Shown: piece by piece, positions 5,510 to 6,917 of the stretch | Layout of the letters: every line of letters begins with the position of its first letter | How positions within the stretch are numbered: the first letter of the stretch is position 1 | From: Crocinitomicaceae bacterium | GTDB taxonomy: Bacteria > Bacteroidota > Bacteroidia > Flavobacteriales_D > Crocinitomicaceae | Reading direction: 5' to 3' | Assembly: GCA_024643585.1 (NCBI GenBank) | Contig: JAHEMP010000125.1 | Span: 1-6,917, forward strand | Length of the DNA: 6,917 nucleotides | Position numbers and translations under genes: made by a program | The notes under the pieces: generated by a model | Seen by the model: only the letters and a program-made list of their open reading frames with translations | The model's database searches: none | What the model was told of the DNA's origin: nothing

Positions 5510-6917
5510 TTGCAAAGAAGTATAGAAATATTAAAACACTTTTGGGGGTATGACAAGTTCAGGCCTTTGCAGGAAGACATTATTGACAGCTCGATATACG
5601 GACATGACACTCTTGCTTTGCTGCCAACGGGAGGAGGGAAATCAATCTGCTTTCAAGTGCCCGGTATAGCTCGAGAAGGTTTGACTTTGGTCATTTCACC
5701 CTTAATCGCTCTAATGCAAGACCAAGTTAAAAATCTTCAAAATAGAGGACTCAACGCTCAAGCCATTTTTTCCGGCATGACCTATCGTGAAATTGATATT
5801 TTACTTGATAATGCAATCTATGGAAGTATTGACTTCCTCTATGTATCGCCAGAAAGATTAAAAACCAGAATTTTTATTGAGCGTTTAAAAAAAATGAATG
5901 TAGGATTAATCGTTGTCGACGAAGCTCATTGTATATCCGAATGGGGGCACGATTTCAGACCTTCGTATTTAGAAATTCATGAGGTTAGAAAAACTCATCC
6001 TGAAACTCCTATTATCGCGTTGACAGCTACTGCTACGAAAAGGGTTCAAGACGACATTTTGAATCGTTTAAAATTAAGAAATACTAAAATATTTCAAGGG
6101 AGTTTCAGTAGACCTAACTTAGAATTTAACGTTGTTCATACTGACGATAAACTGAAAAGAATAATAGATTTTTGTTCGGAGAATATAAATCAAACCGGAA
6201 TAATCTACTGTCAGACGAGAAAAAGTGTAAAGGAAGTCGCTCGAACTTTGCATTCTCATGGGGTTAACGTTGGAATTTATCATGGTGGAATGGTCCAAAA
6301 AGACAGGACAGAAATGCTCCAATCCTGGATGAAAAACGAAATAAGAGTCATGGTGGCAACAAATGCGTTTGGCATGGGCATAGACAAACCGGATGTTCGT
6401 TTTGTTTTGCACTTTGAGATTCCCAATAATTTGGAAGCTTTTTACCAAGAGGCAGGAAGAGCGGGCAGAGATGAAAAACACGCCGTATCCATTGCTTATT
6501 GGAACAAAAAGGATTTGTTCAAATTGGAGGAACAATTAAAAGTCCAGTTCCCTCCTATTTCTGCCATTAAAAATGTTTATCGTGCCCTTGCTAGTCACTT
6601 GCAAATTGCAATTGGATCAGGACTCGAAGAAACGCACCATTTTGATATTAACAAATTCAGCACTCAATTTGATATTCCGGTTCAACAAATTTATCATTCA
6701 TTAAAGTTGTTGGAGATGAATGAGGATATTCAATTTTCGGAATCTGTATTTCATCCTACAAAAATTAAATTCGCCATTGGAAACAAAGAGCTTTACAATT
6801 TTCAGATAAAAAACGATAAATATGCCCCTCTTATTTCCTTGGCTTCTCGAAGTTATCCAGGCATTTTTCAATTATTTTTTGAGCTAGACGAAGTTCAATT
6901 CACGAGTAGATTAAAAA
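5510..6917 (+). CDS. recQ: RecQ-family ATP-dependent DNA helicase, 5' part (3' end outside window)
   Basis: A superfamily 2 helicase that unwinds DNA 3' to 5' in recombinational repair and stalled-fork processing. The first 469 codons are present and open to the window edge. Motifs in order: WGYDKFRPLQ (12-21, motif 0), LLPTGGGKS (37-45, Walker A), SPLIALMQDQV (63-73), DEAH (137-140) followed by the RecQ aromatic loop CISEWGHDFRP (141-151), ALTATAT (170-176), YHGGM (257-261), VATNAFGMGIDKPDV (282-296) and QEAGRAGRDE (313-322, arginine finger). After the helicase core, residues 323-469 contain no cysteine, so the zinc-binding Cys cluster is not in its classic place directly after motif VI; if present it must lie beyond the window. 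This matches my memory of the shorter Bacteroidota RecQ subtype (about 630 residues). TTG 5510 is the only start: an in-frame TAA lies at 5477-5479, and the first in-frame ATG is Met69, after Walker A. It is transcribed divergently from ilvE. Confidence 0.93.
   Translation, partial: MQRSIEILKHFWGYDKFRPLQEDIIDSSIYGHDTLALLPTGGGKSICFQVPGIAREGLTLVISPLIALMQDQVKNLQNRGLNAQAIFSGMTYREIDILLDNAIYGSIDFLYVSPERLKTRIFIERLKKMNVGLIVVDEAHCISEWGHDFRPSYLEIHEVRKTHPETPIIALTATATKRVQDDILNRLKLRNTKIFQGSFSRPNLEFNVVHTDDKLKRIIDFCSENINQTGIIYCQTRKSVKEVARTLHSHGVNVGIYHGGMVQKDRTEMLQSWMKNEIRVMVATNAFGMGIDKPDVRFVLHFEIPNNLEAFYQEAGRAGRDEKHAVSIAYWNKKDLFKLEEQLKVQFPPISAIKNVYRALASHLQIAIGSGLEETHHFDINKFSTQFDIPVQQIYHSLKLLEMNEDIQFSESVFHPTKIKFAIGNKELYNFQIKNDKYAPLISLASRSYPGIFQLFFELDEVQFTSRLK

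Noticed and set aside
6119..6535. 138-codon minus-strand open frame
   Set aside because: It lies entirely opposite helicase motifs IV-VI of recQ, so it is a shadow despite its length.
1..6917. A novel defence, mobile or phage-derived system
   Set aside because: All genes but one belong to recognisable housekeeping or common exported families. There are no repeats, integrase or transposase genes, tRNA attachment sites or toxin-antitoxin-like pairs, and recQ here is a standard-looking RecQ next to ilvE, not beside defence genes.

Overview
The window reads as an ordinary chromosomal stretch from an AT-rich member of the Bacteroidota, most likely a flavobacterium-like organism (order Flavobacteriales). 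Four things point there: a very long type I signal peptidase with large insertions, followed directly by a WbqC-like gene; secreted proteins with short 'MKxxxx...YAQ/YSQ' signal peptides; a carboxypeptidase-regulatory-like domain followed by an 'EVVV' strand; and near absence of Shine-Dalgarno sequences together with a TTTG-N19-TAnnTTTG-type promoter. The species cannot be fixed from this window.

Layout. Positions 1-2899 (+) hold a probable operon: the 3' part of lepB (signal peptidase I), a WbqC-like protein starting 1 base after the lepB stop, and a secreted endonuclease/exonuclease/phosphatase-fold protein 35 bases further on. Positions 2893-4212 (-) hold an exported protein of unknown function that meets the nuclease gene tail to tail with a 7-base overlap. 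Positions 4296-4319 form a strong intrinsic terminator with a UUCG tetraloop for the next gene, ilvE (4322-5395, -), a branched-chain amino-acid aminotransferase with a good Bacteroidota-type promoter at 5415-5445. From 5510 to the window end (+), diverging from ilvE, lies the N-terminal 469 codons of a RecQ-family DNA helicase.

The genes do not form one pathway. lepB serves protein export, and two of its neighbours (the EEP protein and the unknown protein) carry signal peptides of the kind LepB cleaves, though this is true of many genes in such genomes. ilvE is amino-acid metabolism and recQ is DNA repair. I see no mobile element, CRISPR array, tRNA, rRNA or defence island. The most informative details are two genes whose only workable start codon is TTG (wbqC-like and recQ), the propeller-like unknown protein, the overlapping convergent stops, and the compact ilvE/recQ divergent region.
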